Both the position numbers and the translations under genes were made by a program. A stretch of 64,000 nt of DNA. It comes from Linanthus parryae (Eukaryota; Streptophyta; Magnoliopsida; Ericales; Polemoniaceae). Where the stretch lies: the NCBI GenBank assembly GCA_023055425.1, contig JALGPY010000001.1:29935001-29999000 (forward strand). The letters are read 5' to 3'. Shown here piece after piece: positions 1 through 11,737 of this stretch. Position 1 is the stretch's first letter; each line of letters begins with the position of its first letter. Below the pieces are notes generated by a model. It had not been told where the DNA came from, did not search any database, and was given only the letters and a program-made list of their open reading frames with translations.

Positions 1-1127
1 TCCTTATAATTACTATTTGATAATATTGTATTTTCTTAATACTCTTAGTAATTATGACTATAATCAAACGGTCCATCTAAATATTATATGCTTCTCCAAA
101 TAATCATTTATAAGTAATATTTTAATTATTTAATATCAAATGACTTTAAAATACTTATTTATATATTTTAAGACTCGAACACGAGTTTTATTGGAATTGT
201 GAGAAGTGTATTTAGTATACGACCTAGCCAAGCATTGGTATAAGAGTAGTGCATTCGTTATTCAGAAGTTACACCGTTACAACTAGATATTTGTAAATTG
301 TAGGAGAGGGATACGTGGATATAGGCTTCGTCGAACATCCGTTGTATAGCTGCTGAGTTGACTTTATGTGAGTTATATTCTTAGTCTTGCTTGCCTAGCT
401 TCATTCGTGTCGTGAAATGATTTTATAAATTTTCTCAAACTGTGTTTTTGCGATATACATGCTTTACTTGAGTTTGAATACGTTCGAAATGATTGATTTG
501 AAACTGAGCTCACAAGTACTGGAACCAGTGGTTTTGATTTGGCCTTTGTTGGCTTCATTTGCCCTAATTGGGATAGTTTGGCCCTTAGTTGGTCCGGCTC
601 TTTGCCTAATTGGCCAAAGTCCCATCTAGTACTAATCTTATGGACTTACGATCCATAAGGGTGTGTCAACACTTGTGGTCTAGTATGGTTTATATAAGTA
701 GGGGCGGGAGAGGTTCTCCACAACGCCAGGCAGGGAGGAAAGGTTTTCTCTCTCGTTGTCGTCCTACACGGGAAGGTTTCCTAAGGAAAGGTTTTCCCAA
801 CCCTCGATTTGGATATCCGATCAGATGACTGTTCTTATCAACTCTGGTTACTGTGAGCAATAACTTATTTTGAAAGTAACGTTACTGGTACTACTATTTA
901 TTCTGCTGCAAACTCTGTTAAATGTTTTACTCATATCCTGTGATTTGTTTTAACTCATGACTACGCAATATATCTCATCTTCCTTGTTTTACATACTAAG
1001 GTGTATCTCACTCAGCATTTCTTGCTGACTTTCGAAAACTGCGGTTCTTGTTTTCCTTCCCACCGCAGGTCTAGGAGTTGGGGTTGTAAAATAAAAGGGG
1101 CGCGAGACTCATCTAGAGTATGGATGT
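1..1127. other. Unclassified repeat-like DNA, possible old LTR fragment
   Basis: No gene is visible. An AT-rich first 600 bases is followed by a TATA-like TTTATATAAG near 688 and a GC-richer stretch, which resembles the promoter part of an LTR. The sequence resumes after the inserted element at 10457 and ends near 10640 in a pyrimidine/G-rich stretch ending GGGGGTTGTTGCA, a style seen at ends of Ty3/gypsy LTRs. I cannot define both ends, so classification as an LTR is an inference. Confidence 0.3.
1123..1127. repeat. Target-site duplication GATGT, left side of element 1
   Basis: GATGT directly precedes the LTR terminus (TGAAAGGG...) and is repeated at 10452-10456 directly after the other terminus (...CCTTACA). 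Confidence 0.95.
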
Positions 1128-2406
1128 TGAAAGGGGGAGTATGCAGATGAATATGCAGCACAGATACTCTAGAAGGGGGGGTTGAATAGAGTATGCCAAC
1201 TTTTTGCAAAACTTAAGGAGGAAAAGAGTTTAGTTCTAGTGCAAAGGAGTTCAAGGCCTTGAACACAAATTCAAGCCTTTGGAATGAAATACAGTTTGCA
1301 ATGAAACAGACAAGTCAAGTCCTTGAAAAGAGTTTCAACCCTTGAAAAACAGACAGTTTGAGTGTTGTAAAACTGTGAATGTGAATTAACTGTAAATGCA
1401 AGAGACAAAGGATTTATGGAGTTCAGTCCACTTGGACCTACGTCTCTACCTCAAATATCTTCTCCCTGCAGGATTTTCAACTCAATTCTTATTAATCAAA
1501 GCTAAGCCCTAGATCTCAAGCACATTGAATTGCCTTACTCTATTACAACTCGTGGTTCTCTCTAACCTATCTAGTACCTGCTATAGCTAAATGATTAACT
1601 AAGAATTCTCTAGTATTAACTTTGAACAATCCTTGAGAATTAAATATAGAAGTATTACAGAAATGATCTACCAATGAAGTACAATACAGAAGAACACTGG
1701 AGTATAGAACTGCAGTGAAGAATGCAGTGAACTTCTGTGTGTTGGATTGTCAGAGTGATGAACTTCTTTGATGTTTGTCAATCCATAATTGTGTCTCTCT
1801 TTTTTCCCGTTGAGTGTTGTATGTTGATGCTTCAAATTGGGCTCTATTTATACGGTTTGAAACTCTGCAAATCTCCCCAGATTTTCAGCAACAACTTCCT
1901 GTATTTTAGGAAACAGCTTTGACTCTCTTCAACAGATTTCTCCAATGGATAGTTGATCACAATCTTCATAGATTTTGCTGTGATCTTGTCTTTAAAAAAA
2001 TAAGAAGCTTTCAAGAAGGTCTGATTGATCACAGGATCATCTTCACTAAGTAATTTCCTTCCTTCAAAAGTCAGATAAGGAAACAAATCCTGCATATATA
2101 GGAAGTAAAATTTCCCTGCAAAATTGAGTCAAAACAGTGGATTAAAACATGTTAGATAAATCAAAACAGTTTGTCTTTAATCATAAAATAATAACACATC
2201 AAGTACAGGGGTGAGAGGAGTAGAATTAAATCAAAATAGTTTAGAGAAACTCCCCCTCATAACATGTATGCAGGTCAGCCAGTTTCAAGGCTTTGAATCC
2301 TGGTTCAAGGCTTCAAGCCTGTGAAACCTGATTCAAGGCTTTGAAAACTTGTTCAAGGCCTTGAAATACCTAAGTATTTCAAGTCCATGAATCCTGTGAT
2401 CTTACA
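1128..2406 (-). repeat. 3' LTR of element 1
   Basis: 1279 bp. On the minus strand it starts TGTAAG directly after the polypurine tract and ends CCCCCTTTCA. It contains the G/C-tract hairpin (G-run 1175-1181) near its U5 end and several TTCAAGGCTTTGAA-type palindromes around 2285-2390. It differs from 9148-10451 by many substitutions and small indels, so the insertion is not recent. Confidence 0.93.
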
Positions 2407-2417
2407 ATCTCCCCCTT
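2407..2417 (-). promoter_or_regulatory. Polypurine tract next to the 3' LTR of element 1
   Basis: Minus-strand AAGGGGGAGAT lies immediately upstream of the 3' LTR, the expected plus-strand primer site. A second purine tract, AAAAAGGGGGAGA, lies about 225 bp upstream at 2629-2641; element 3 has the same pair. Confidence 0.85.
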
Positions 2418-2743
2418 GATGAAAGAAAAAACCTCAAATGTTTGATTCCTACTTTCTGCAAAAAATACTTATTAGTACACAATTCACACAATAATAATGA
2501 CACAGTAATTCCAAAAGATCAAACTTATACAGGAACAGAAGCAACAACTGCAAGTAAGTTGCAGAAAATCCTAATGACCAAAATATAGGTCATCTAAACA
2601 GAAATAAAATCAAAACAACCTAAGATTTTCTCCCCCTTTTTGACTTTCATCAAAAAGAATGAGAAGATGTTGGATCAGTGTCTGGAAAATTATGAAAATA
2701 AAAGACTTAAAAAGAAAGAATGGGAAAGAAAGAGTAGGCAGGA

Positions 2744-4479
2744 TTAAGGTGTTGGATCTTCATCTCCATCATGATCTCCCTCTTCTCCCTCACTGTCTTC
2801 ATCAGTCTTATGTGGTTCTTCTTTTTCCTCTTCATTCTCACCAGCAGCAGTTACTTCTTCAGTCTTGTCCTTAGTGACAGCCTTTGGAGATTTCTTCTTC
2901 TTCTTCAGAGTAATCAGTAAATCATCAGAGCTAGGGCTATCTACTTCATCTCCTTCCTGAGCAGCTTGTTCAACTACCACTTGTTTTCCGTTGTCTTTGA
3001 CTGGAGCAACGTCTTCCTGGTTGGAATGTTCACTTGGCAAGTTCTTGTCAGAGCCATCTTTCTTGGCACCTTCTTCATCCTCAGTAACATCAAACACAGT
3101 CATGCTTCTAAAGATAGTTTCCACCATGTATTTGACCTGTGAGAGATCAGTCTCAAACCCATGATGATTCTCTTTAATCTCACTATTTTCCATCTCTAGA
3201 CCATCAAGTCTCTGAAAGATTGAAGACAAATCAGGAGGCTGAGATGACTTGCTTGAAGTAGGAGTCAAGGCCTTGGGCTTAACAAATTTCTTTCCATTCA
3301 GCTCTTCCTCAGTCAAATGTGAATACAACTTCCAAATCTTCTCTTTGGTCTTAATTACCCAATCTTCTCAAAATCCTTCTCATTCAGCAAAAATCCCAGA
3401 AGTGATAGACTCTTCACCAGCAGTAGGAATCTCAAGGTATTGGAAGAATTGAGTGAGCAAGTTTGCATAAGGCAAGGGATGCTTTCTCTGATCTGTTTGA
3501 CTGAATAGCATGTGTTCCATTACATGTTTCTGCAGATCAATATCATAGCCATGCATGATCAAGTACATAATGTACAACACAACTAACTCCTGAGAATGTT
3601 CTCTTGGAAAGATGCATCTCATCAATATAGTAAACAACACTTTAACCTCAACATTTAACACATAGTGTGTTAACTGTTTTGATGATGCAGGGACATTAGG
3701 TAGAAAGAATTCTTCTCTGGCCAATTTCAAAGCTTCATTCTTGGGAGGATAGTTCTGTGTGTCATACCTCGTAGGACACCCTAAGAAATATGCAAACTCA
3801 GCTTGGTCTAGTTCCATTTTAACTCCAGCAACTAAAGACTTGATGACTAAGTGTGGAGAATTCTTAAGTTGCTTCATTTTGAGATAGAAGAATCTAGTTA
3901 CTCTAGGATAGGCTAGTTCAGGGGGGTTTAGCATTAACCACAAAGAGCTTTTCTTCTACATAGTGATATAGATCAGATTTATTCCAAGCAAATACGCATA
4001 TTAATCAGACTGCAGAAAGAAATACTCCTAGATGCAAAACCATCCAACCAGTGAGCTTTTAAAGTGTTTGAGATGAACCAAGATTCATCGGAAGCAGTGT
4101 TCTTTGATTAGATATGCAATGCTTTCTCCACTTTGTCCTCTAACTATTCTTCTGTTACCTTTCCTTTCCCTTTATCAGCTTGAGTTGCCTTCTTCTTTTT
4201 CTTCAACTTCTTGGGGCTATAGATCTCTGTTTCTGGTTGCTTTTCTGCAGCAGCTTTCTCTTTCTTCTTCTTCTTATTTTCTGAGGAGGGAGTTGCATCC
4301 TTCTTGAATTTCTTCTTGGGTGGAGGAAGCTCTGCAAATGCCTCTGCACTAGGAGTTCTAGAGCTAGAGCCTCCACTAATATCTTGAACTTCATCAACCG
4401 CTGCCTTTCTTTTCTTCTCAGTACTCTGTTTTGAACCTCCGGCCATCTTGATTCTGTCTGAGGCTCTTCTAGTGCTCAT
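2744..4479 (-). pseudogene. Extra ORF of element 1 downstream of pol (broken)
   Basis: Three fragments in order on the minus strand: 4479-4144 (starts MSTRRASDRIKM, very Lys-rich, clusters such as KKKKFKKD resembling nuclear-localisation signals), 3943-3380 (globular; motif AYPRVTRFFYLKMKQL) and 3328-2744 (polar, then an acidic tail ending DEDPTP before the stop). The middle part resembles domains often labelled 'putative plant transposon protein' in copia- and gypsy-linked ORFs; that assignment is from memory. The ATG is directly preceded by AAACCCTA and a CT-rich leader. Elements 2 and 3 carry homologous ORFs. Function unknown; Sirevirus env-like ORFs occupy this position, but I see no convincing signal peptide or membrane span. 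Confidence 0.75.
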
Positions 4480-4977
4480 TAGGGTTTGGGAGAAGAATAG
4501 AGAGAGGTGGATTTGATACGGAGTGAAGGAGAGGAGAAGGAGATAAAAACTCGGAGAGTTTGTATTTGAAAAGGAAATTGCAATATTTTTTCTGATCTTA
4601 AAATATCTATAATGATCAACACGGATTCAAATCTTTTAAGCCGTTGGAAATAAATAATGTAATACTATACTTGGCTGAAAATCAATTTTGAAAAAGGTAG
4701 GGGCAATATTGAGCAAATATCTACAAAGATAGCACCCAATACTGAATGATCCAAAACTTATTCACAAATCAGTTATCAGACTTATTTTCAAGGCTTTGAA
4801 AAAAGTTTCAAGGTCTTGAAATGTTGTTAAGCTGGAAGACATAAGAACAAAGCTTTGAATAGATTTTCAAGGCTTTGAAAATCCGTTCAAACCTTTGAAA
4901 CACATAATAACTTACCTTCCTTACCTGATGCTCCCCCTAAACCAATGCATCCTTATTTGGCATGCCTAATTCCAGTC
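4480..4977. other. Non-coding spacer between RNase H and the extra ORF (element 1)
   Basis: On the minus strand this reads from RNase H into a leader that is pyrimidine-rich and ends AAACCCTA-ATG. It contains several palindromic TTCAAGGCTTTGAA-type units at about 4788-4895. It looks like a promoter plus 5' UTR for the extra ORF, which is an inference. Confidence 0.5.
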
Positions 4978-5498
4978 TTAGAGCTGAGAATCTTTCAACT
5001 GGCAATGGTTTAGTGAAGATATCTGCAAGTTGCATGTTAGTAGAAACAAATATAAGAACAATATCACCTTTCTCAGCATGATCTCTGATGAAATGATGTC
5101 TATAATCAAAATGCTTGGTTCTTGAATGTTAACTGAATTCTTTGTGATTGATATTGCACTAGTGTTGTCACATTTGATAGGAATACTTCTGAAATCAAAT
5201 CCAAGATCCCTCAACTGTTGAGCAATCCACAACACTTGTGAACAACATGCACCAGCAGATATATATTCAGCTTCAGCTGTTGATAGAGAAACTGAGTTCT
5301 GTTCTTGGAGTGCCAACTGATCTTAGATGATCCAACTAATTGGCAAGTTCCATAAGTGCTTTTTCTATCAAATTTCTAACCTACAAAGTCAGCATCTGAA
5401 AATCCGTGCAAAGAGAAGTTAGAATGTCTTGGATACTAAAGCCCAAAGTCTTTGGTACCATTGAGATATCTGAATATTCTCTTCACAGCAGTTAAGTG
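4978..5498 (-). pseudogene. Ty1/copia RNase H domain of element 1 (frameshifted)
   Basis: The recognisable core LSTAEAEYISAGACCSQVLW is at about 5290-5220, followed by the conserved CDNTSAISI. The reading frame then shifts: the expected C-terminal ADIFTKPL region is out of frame with the rest. It is continuous in position with the RT to its right, as in a copia polyprotein. Confidence 0.85.
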
Positions 5499-6400
5499 CT
5501 ATTCTTTTGGATCAGCTTGAAATATTGCACAAATAGATACAATGAACATGATATCTGTTCTACTAGAAGTAAGGTATAGTAATGATCCAATCATACCTCT
5601 ATACTCTTTCACATTGACACTCTTACCAGATTCACCTTTATCTAGAGTCAGTGTAGAACTCATTGGAGTCTTGATCTCTTTGGATTGAGACATGTTGTAC
5701 TTGTTCAGCAAGTCCCTAGTATACTTGATTTGATGCAGAAAGATGCCCTTCTTCAATTGATTTATTTGAAATCCAAGGAAGAAGTTCAACTCTCCCATCA
5801 TACTCATTTCAAATTCCCTGCTTATAAGACTTGAGAATTCTTTGCATAGAAGATCATTAGTAGATCCAAATAGAATATCATGAACATAAATCTGAACTAC
5901 AAGTAAATATTTTTCATGAGTCTTTATGAAAAGGGTCTTGTCTACCAATCCTCTTTTGAAATCATTTTCAAGCAGAAACTTTGACAATCTTTCATACCAA
6001 GCCCTTGGAGTTTGTTTCAAACCATAAATAGCTTTGTCAAGTTTATAAACATGACCTGGAAACTTATCATTTTCAAAACTAGGAGGTTGTGCAACATAAA
6101 CTTCTTCTTGCAAGTATCCATTCAGAAATGCACATTTTACAACCATTTGACATAGTTTCATGTTTTTTAAAGATGCAAATGCAAGCAGAATTCTAATTGC
6201 TTCTAACCTGGAAACTGGAGCAAAAGTTTCCTCATAATCAATACCTTCTTCTTGATTGTAACCTTGAGCAACTAACCTTGCTTTGTTTCTGATCACCTTG
6301 CCATTCTCATCCAATTTGTTTCTGAACACCCATCTGGTACCAATGACAGACTGATTTTTAGGTGGAGAAATTAGGTTTCATACCTTGTTTCTTTCAAATT
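5499..6400 (-). pseudogene. Reverse transcriptase of element 1 with mutated active site
   Basis: Copia RT begins near [20 protein letters not shown] and includes [31 protein letters not shown] and [16 protein letters not shown]. The catalytic YVDD is YVHD here (first Asp changed, codon 5880-5882), which should abolish polymerisation. The region downstream to IMFIVSI matches the RT thumb and connection. The main ORF (5499-6329) is otherwise open, so decay is moderate. Confidence 0.9.
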
Positions 6401-6499
6401 CATTGAGTTCAATTTGCATAGCTATAATCCAGTCTGCTTCTTGTAATGCTTCCTTCACAGTTTTGGATTCTACAAGAGAAATTAAAGCATGAAAGCACA

Positions 6500-7723
6500 A
6501 AGATTCTTCAACTGTGACCTTGTTTGTGTACCAGTGGTTGGGTCAGAAATGATATTGTCAGATGGATGAGATGAAAGATATTTGAATCTCTTCCTTGGAG
6601 ACCATGTTCAGGTTGTCCATATATCTTCTCTGGTCTTGAAGTAGTGGCCTGATCATTCATCTCTTTCTGATCATCTTTGTCAAGGCTTTGATCTCTATTT
6701 TCAAGGCCTTGAGACCTATTTTCAAGGTCTTGAAAATGGCTTATGTTTCCTTCTGAACCTAGAGTTCTCAGCTTCTTCTTCTGATTCATGCTTGTTCAGA
6801 TTCAGGTCTGCAAAACTTTCACTCAAAGAACCATCATAGCTTTCATCAAAAATAACATGAATACTTTCTTCAACCAGCTTGGTTCTTTTACTATAAACTC
6901 TATAAGCTTTGCTAGTAAGAGAATAACCAAGAAATATACCTTCATCACTTCTTGCATCAAACTTACCCAAGTTGTCCTTACCATTGTTGTGGACATAGCA
7001 TGTGCAACCAAAGGGTCTGAAGTATGAGATGTTTGGATTTCTCCCTTTGAAGAGTTAATTGGGGGTTTTCTTCAAGATAGGCCTGATCAAGAACCTGTTC
7101 ATAATATAATTTGTTGTATTCACAGCTTCTGCCCAATAATGTTTCGGCAGCTTATTTTCTAGAAGCATTGTCCTTGACATATCTTCAAGAGTCTTAATCT
7201 TTGTTTCAACAACTCCATTCTGTTGAGGAGTTCTAGAAGCAGAGAAATTGTGAGAGATACCATGCTTAGCACAGAACAAATCGAATTCTAATTGATCAAA
7301 TTCTCTACCATAATCACTTCTAATTGAAGCAATGGGTAGGCTTTTCAAGTTTTGAAGTTCTCCGCAAAGCTTTGAAAATTCAGAGAGGGCTTCAGATTTT
7401 TCTTTCAGAAACATAACCCAAGTATATCTAGAATAATGATCCACAATGACTAGCATATACCTCTTACCTTTTGGAGTTGGTGTCCTCATAGGGCCACACA
7501 AATCCATGTGAAGTAGTTCAATATGTCTACAGGTACTTACAAACTTCTTTGGTTTGAATGAAATTCTTTTCTGCTTACCCTGAGCACAAGCTTTGCATAC
7601 TTCATCTTCTTTGAACTTGATAGATGGTAATCCTCTTACCAGGTCTTTGGAGATCACTTTTTTCAAGGTATGCAAGCTAATGTGACCAAGCTTTCTGTGC
7701 CAAACCCTTGAATCCTCTTTCAA
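6500..7723 (-). pseudogene. Integrase of element 1 plus linker to RT (frameshifted)
   Basis: 7723-7055 encodes the zinc-binding HKLGH/C..C region (WHRKLGHISLHTLKKV, CKACAQGKQKR) and the rve core with Asp in LLHMDLCGP, Asp in IRSDYGREF and Glu in NGVVE, so the catalytic triad is visible. 6970-6722 covers the C-terminal part (FLGYSLTSKAYRVYSK). 6789-6508 is a low-complexity linker in which palindromic DNA encodes repeated QDLEN, QGLEN and QSLDK peptides. The parts lie in different frames. Confidence 0.88.
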
Positions 7724-7990
7724 GGTCTTAAGCTTTTACCTGCAACTTTTTTAGTATGAAAAGTATAAACATTGTTTGATCTAGAGGCTGTGAGAATGAA
7801 ATTGCCTGATTTCTCATTTTGCACCACACACTTCTCTTTATCAAAGATAACCTTATTACCATTATCACAAAGCTGATATACACTAAGCAAGTTAATTTCA
7901 AACCATCAACTAGATATACATCAGAAATAGAATTTTCAGAATCTGTACCAACTTTACGAATACCAAGAATTTTTCATTTGCCTTTTTCAC
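7724..7990 (-). pseudogene. C-terminal remnant of protease in element 1 (active site deleted)
   Basis: Readable as the part of copia protease after the catalytic DSG, from SITLGEK onward to the NLLS..QLCD region. The gag tail (SKHDE) is fused directly to GSITLGEK, so about 0.9 kb present in element 2 (13.4-14.3 kb), including the catalytic Asp, is missing. The rest carries frameshifts. Confidence 0.8.
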
Positions 7991-9097
7991 CAAGAGTAAT
8001 TGAACCTTCATCATGCTTGGACATGAAACATAGGTTGGCATGTTCTTCTTCACATTCAGATTCACTTAAGCTATCTGAATCACTCCATGAAGCTATCATA
8101 GCTTTCTTTCTCCTTTCATGGTCTTTTTTTTGGATGTTCTTGCTTTTCTTGTGTGTACAATCTCTTATCAAATGTCCTGCATCACCACACTCAAAGCATT
8201 TCATGACTTTGGATTTATTTTGTGAAGAATACTTACCTTTGTAGTCCTTGCTACCGTATGATATGTTTCTTTCTCTGTTGAAGTTTTTGTTTCCAAAGTT
8301 TTTCTTCATCTTGAGAATTCTGGTCAGGGCTTTGGAGATCAATGCAAAAGGATCTTCATCATCTTCAGTTTCAAGGCTTTGAATTTTCTCATTCTCTTTG
8401 GCCTTGAGTGCTAAGTTTTTGACACCTTTAGGTAGCTCTCCATCAGCTTCATTCATGGATATTTCATGTGTCATGAGCTTCCCTTGTAGGTCATCAAGTT
8501 GTAGTGATGAGATATCTTGAGCTACTTCCATGGCTGTTTTCTTTAGTTCCCATTTGGCCTTTGGAAGACTTCTCAGTATCTTCCTCACTTTTTCTTCATT
8601 GGAAATATGTTTTCCTAAAGAATCAAGGTTGTTGACAATGTTTGTGAACCTCTTGAACAGCTCTCTGATTGACTCATATGCATTCATCTTGAATAGCTCA
8701 TATTGCCTGAGATATATGTTGATCTTGGTTTGCTTGACTTGACTAGTTCCTTCGAATGTCACCACAAGCTTGTCCAGATTTCTTTGGCAATCTTGCAGCC
8801 TGAAATCCTGATGAATTCATCTGTACTCAAAGAACAATACAAGATGTTAATAGCTTTGTAATTCTTGTTCTAACTAAGAGGAGGAAAGTGAGTCTTCAGA
8901 TTTGGGAGTTTTGATCCCATCTTTCTCTATAAAGAAAGTGTGAGGTCCATTCTGAATAATGGTTCAAAGCTCTATTTCCTGATCAATGATGAACATCCTC
9001 ATCAGGACTTTCTAGTGAGTAAGTTGTCTCCACAAAATAGAGGAGGTCTATTGGAGGCTCTTCCGTGTGAGAAACCACCATCACCTGCAGTACTCAT
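7974..9097 (-). pseudogene. Gag of element 1 (interrupted)
   Basis: The start is at 9097 (MSTAGDGGFSHGRASNRPPL), aligned with the element 2 gag start. A shift near 9002 breaks the frame; it reopens at 8765 and runs through FKRFTNIVNNLDSLGKHIS to the zinc knuckle CFECGDAGHLIRDC, an intact CX2CX4HX4C. The C-terminus is fused to protease sequence by deletion. Confidence 0.88.
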
Positions 9098-9133
9098 GAT
9101 CACCAGATGGTTAAATCTTATACAGTGATACAA

Positions 9134-9145
9134 GCTCTGATACCA
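9134..9145 (-). promoter_or_regulatory. Primer-binding site of element 1
   Basis: Minus-strand TGGTATCAGAGC, complementary to the 3' end of a plant initiator tRNA-Met, two bases inside the 5' LTR. Confidence 0.95.
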
Positions 9146-9147
9146 AT

Positions 9148-10451
9148 TGAAAGGGAGAGTATGCAGATGAATATGCAGCACAGATACTCCAGAAGGGGGG
9201 GGGTTGAATAGAGCATGCCACCTTCTTGCAAAACTTGAGGAGGAAAATAGTTTTAGTTCTAGTGAAAAGGAGTTCAAGGCCTTGAACACAAATTCAAGAC
9301 TTGGGAATGAAATACAGTTTGGAATGAAATAGACAAGTCTTTTTCAAGGCCTTGAAAAGAGTTTCAAACCCTTGAAAAACATACGAGTTTGAAGTCCTGT
9401 AAAAACTGTGATTGTGAATGAACTGTAAATGCAAGATACAAAGTATTTATAGAGTTCAGTCCACTTGGACCTACGTGTCTACCTCAGGGATCTTCGCCCT
9501 GCAGGATTTTCAACTCAATTCTTATTAATCAAAATCCAAGCCCTAGATCATAAGCACAGAGAATTTCCATATTCTGTTACAGCTTGTGGTTCTCTCAAAC
9601 CTATCTAATACCTGATCTAGCTAATAGATTAACTAAGAAATCTCTATTGTTCACTTTGTACAATCCTTGAGAATTAAGTATAGAAGTATTACATAAATGA
9701 TCTACCAATGAAGTACAATACAGAAGAACATTGGAGCATAAAACTGCAGTGAAAAATGCAGTGAACTTCTGTGTGTTGGATTGAGAGAGTGATGAACTTC
9801 TTTGATGTTTGTCAACCCATAATTATGTCTCTCTTTTTGCCTGTTGAGTTTTGTATATTGCTGCTTCAAATTCGGCTCTATTTATACAATTTGAAACTCT
9901 GCAAATCTCCCCAGATTTTCAGCAACAACTTCCTGTATTTTAGGCAACAACTTTGACTCTCTTCAACAACTTTCTCCAATGGATAGTTGATCACAATCTT
10001 CAGAGATTTTGCTGTGATCTTGTCTTTAAGCAAATTTAGAAGCTGTCAAAAAGGTCTGATTGATCACAGGATCATGTTCACTAAGTAATTTCCTTCCTGC
10101 AAAAGTCAGATAAGGAAACAAATCATGCATATATAGGAAGTAAAATTTCCCTACAAAAATGAGTCAAAAAAGTGGATTAAAACATGTTAGATATATCAAA
10201 CCAGTTTTTTCTTTCATCATAAAATAATAACACATCAAGTACAGGGGTGAGAGGAGTAGAATTAAATCAAAAGAGTTTAGAGAAACTCCCCCTCAGAACA
10301 TGTATGCAGGTCAGACAGTTTCAAGGCTTTGAATCCTGGTTCAAGGCCTTGAAATAGCTCTGCCTGTGAAACCTGATTCAAGGCTTTGAAAACTGGTTCA
10401 AGGCCTTGAAATACCTAAGTATTTCAGGTCCATGAATCCTGTGACCTTACA
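9148..10451 (-). repeat. 5' LTR of element 1
   Basis: 1304 bp, homologous to 1128-2406. Ends are TG..CA in plus orientation (TGAAAGGG...CCTTACA). It contains the hairpin with a G-run at 9195-9203 and palindromic units near 9270, 9340 and 10320-10410. Confidence 0.93.
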
Positions 10452-10456
10452 GATGT
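10452..10456. repeat. Target-site duplication GATGT, right side of element 1
   Basis: Exact 5-bp match to 1123-1127; fixes both element boundaries and shows that no rearrangement has replaced either end. Confidence 0.95.
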
Positions 10457-10642
10457 CACCAGTAGTTTGTTTAAAAATGTTAGATAAGTATTGTTTAATA
10501 GTAATCAGCATGTGCAAGATACTGTATGGAGTTGTTTAATAATATAAGTATGAATTTTGGATTGTATTGCTTTTGATCTCCGCCGCTTCTATTAAGCATC
10601 GCCCTCCCGGTCTTGTCTCGAGCCGGATAAGGGGGTTGTTGC
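10457..10642. other. Continuation of the sequence interrupted by element 1
   Basis: Continues 1-1127 across the insertion and ends in GGGGGTTGTTGCA, which may be the terminus of an old LTR. No ORF. Confidence 0.3.
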
Positions 10643-11737
10643 AATTTGTCCCTCCTACATTAGGGGAGTAAATATTCATGGTCACTCAATGAGTGAGACT
10701 TAGTAGAATGCATGGCCATGCTCAAATAAATCAATATGACATATTGATGTTATTGGTTTATCTAAGTCTACTAACATATCGAGAAAATATAGATTGTACA
10801 TACAAGTGTGACACTCCATGTCTTGAGTCCAATATGGATAGATGAGATAAACGGATTATACAACGCGTTAACATTGGTCACAGAGTTTAGTCAGATCACA
10901 GACATTCCTATTACTTGGGTAGCATTAATGTAATGCTAGATGCCGCTCAATATTTTTAATAAATTATTATTATTGGTAACATAATTAGGAACCTACAGGG
11001 TCACAAACAGGAATATATCAAACTGGAACTATTTACTCATTAGTTGGACAAAAGTGCAATAATGAATTGATTTGACTAAAGTGTAAATTGTACTCATTAG
11101 TAGGACTAAAGAGCAATTGTGGACTAGAATGCAAACTAATCCAAACTGTTTGATTTAAGGTTAAAGATGAATTTCTATAGCTATAAATAGGATCTATAGG
11201 CTATGAAAATTATGTCTAGATTCATTCCTACTCTACACAATACACTAGAGAGCTAGAGAGAAAGAAAGAAAGGGGTGTCTCTCTCACTAGGTTTCGGCCA
11301 ATCTTAGTGCCTCCCCATTCAAGGTGGCCACGGCATGGTGATGCCCCCACTCTGCAGCCCACGGCTAAGGGGTACTCGTCCCCTTCTTGAAGCCACAGCC
11401 ATGAGATCGCCGCCTCTAATCTTTTTCCCACGGCATGGTGATGCCGTCTCTCTCTGTTGTACGGTTGGATGTGATCTAGTCAGCGTGAACGTCCAAGTTC
11501 ATGATCTTGTATGACAATATTATCCATCTTCTCACGATTTCTAGCACCATTAGAGAATAAGTCCAGTTGAGGTCTATTCGTGTGGATACCGCAAAGGCGT
11601 CGTTTTTTTATCTGCATATGTGATCGTCACTAGTCAGTGTGACTGAGGTAACCTTTCTACTTCATCATGTTATGATGCTTTACCTGCGAGTCATAGAGGG
11701 TTTTAAGTAGATTTTTTTTTTGGTATTCTTATTGTTT
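10643..11737 (+). repeat. Truncated LTR of copia family X (copy 1)
   Basis: Collinear with 36870-37760 of the complete family X LTR: shared blocks include GGAGTAAATATYCA, TTGATGTTAT, TGGGTAGCAT and the closing CATGTTATGATG stretch. It contains a TATA-like CTATAAATAGG near 11181. About the first 460 bp and the last part of the LTR are missing, and it abuts the truncated LTR of element 2. Confidence 0.75.

Larger units (their letters stand above)
1128..10451 (-). mobile_element. Sire-type Ty1/copia retrotransposon, element 1 (near full length, decayed)
   Basis: A 9.3-kb element on the minus strand with two LTRs (right copy is the 5' LTR), a tRNA-Met type primer site, gag, partial protease, integrase, reverse transcriptase, RNase H and an extra ORF before the 3' LTR. 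The order IN-RT-RH defines Ty1/copia; the residue style (for example LSTAEAEYISAGACCSQVLW) and the extra 3' ORF fit the Sire/Maximus (Sirevirus) lineage. The 5-bp target duplication GATGT flanks both ends exactly. All ORFs are broken by frameshifts or stops, the protease active site is deleted, and the RT motif is mutated, so it is non-autonomous. Confidence 0.93.

Noticed and set aside
1128..10451. Element 1 extra ORF as a retroviral envelope
   Set aside because: The visible parts are Lys-rich, globular and acidic, with no signal peptide, cleavage site or membrane span that I can support.
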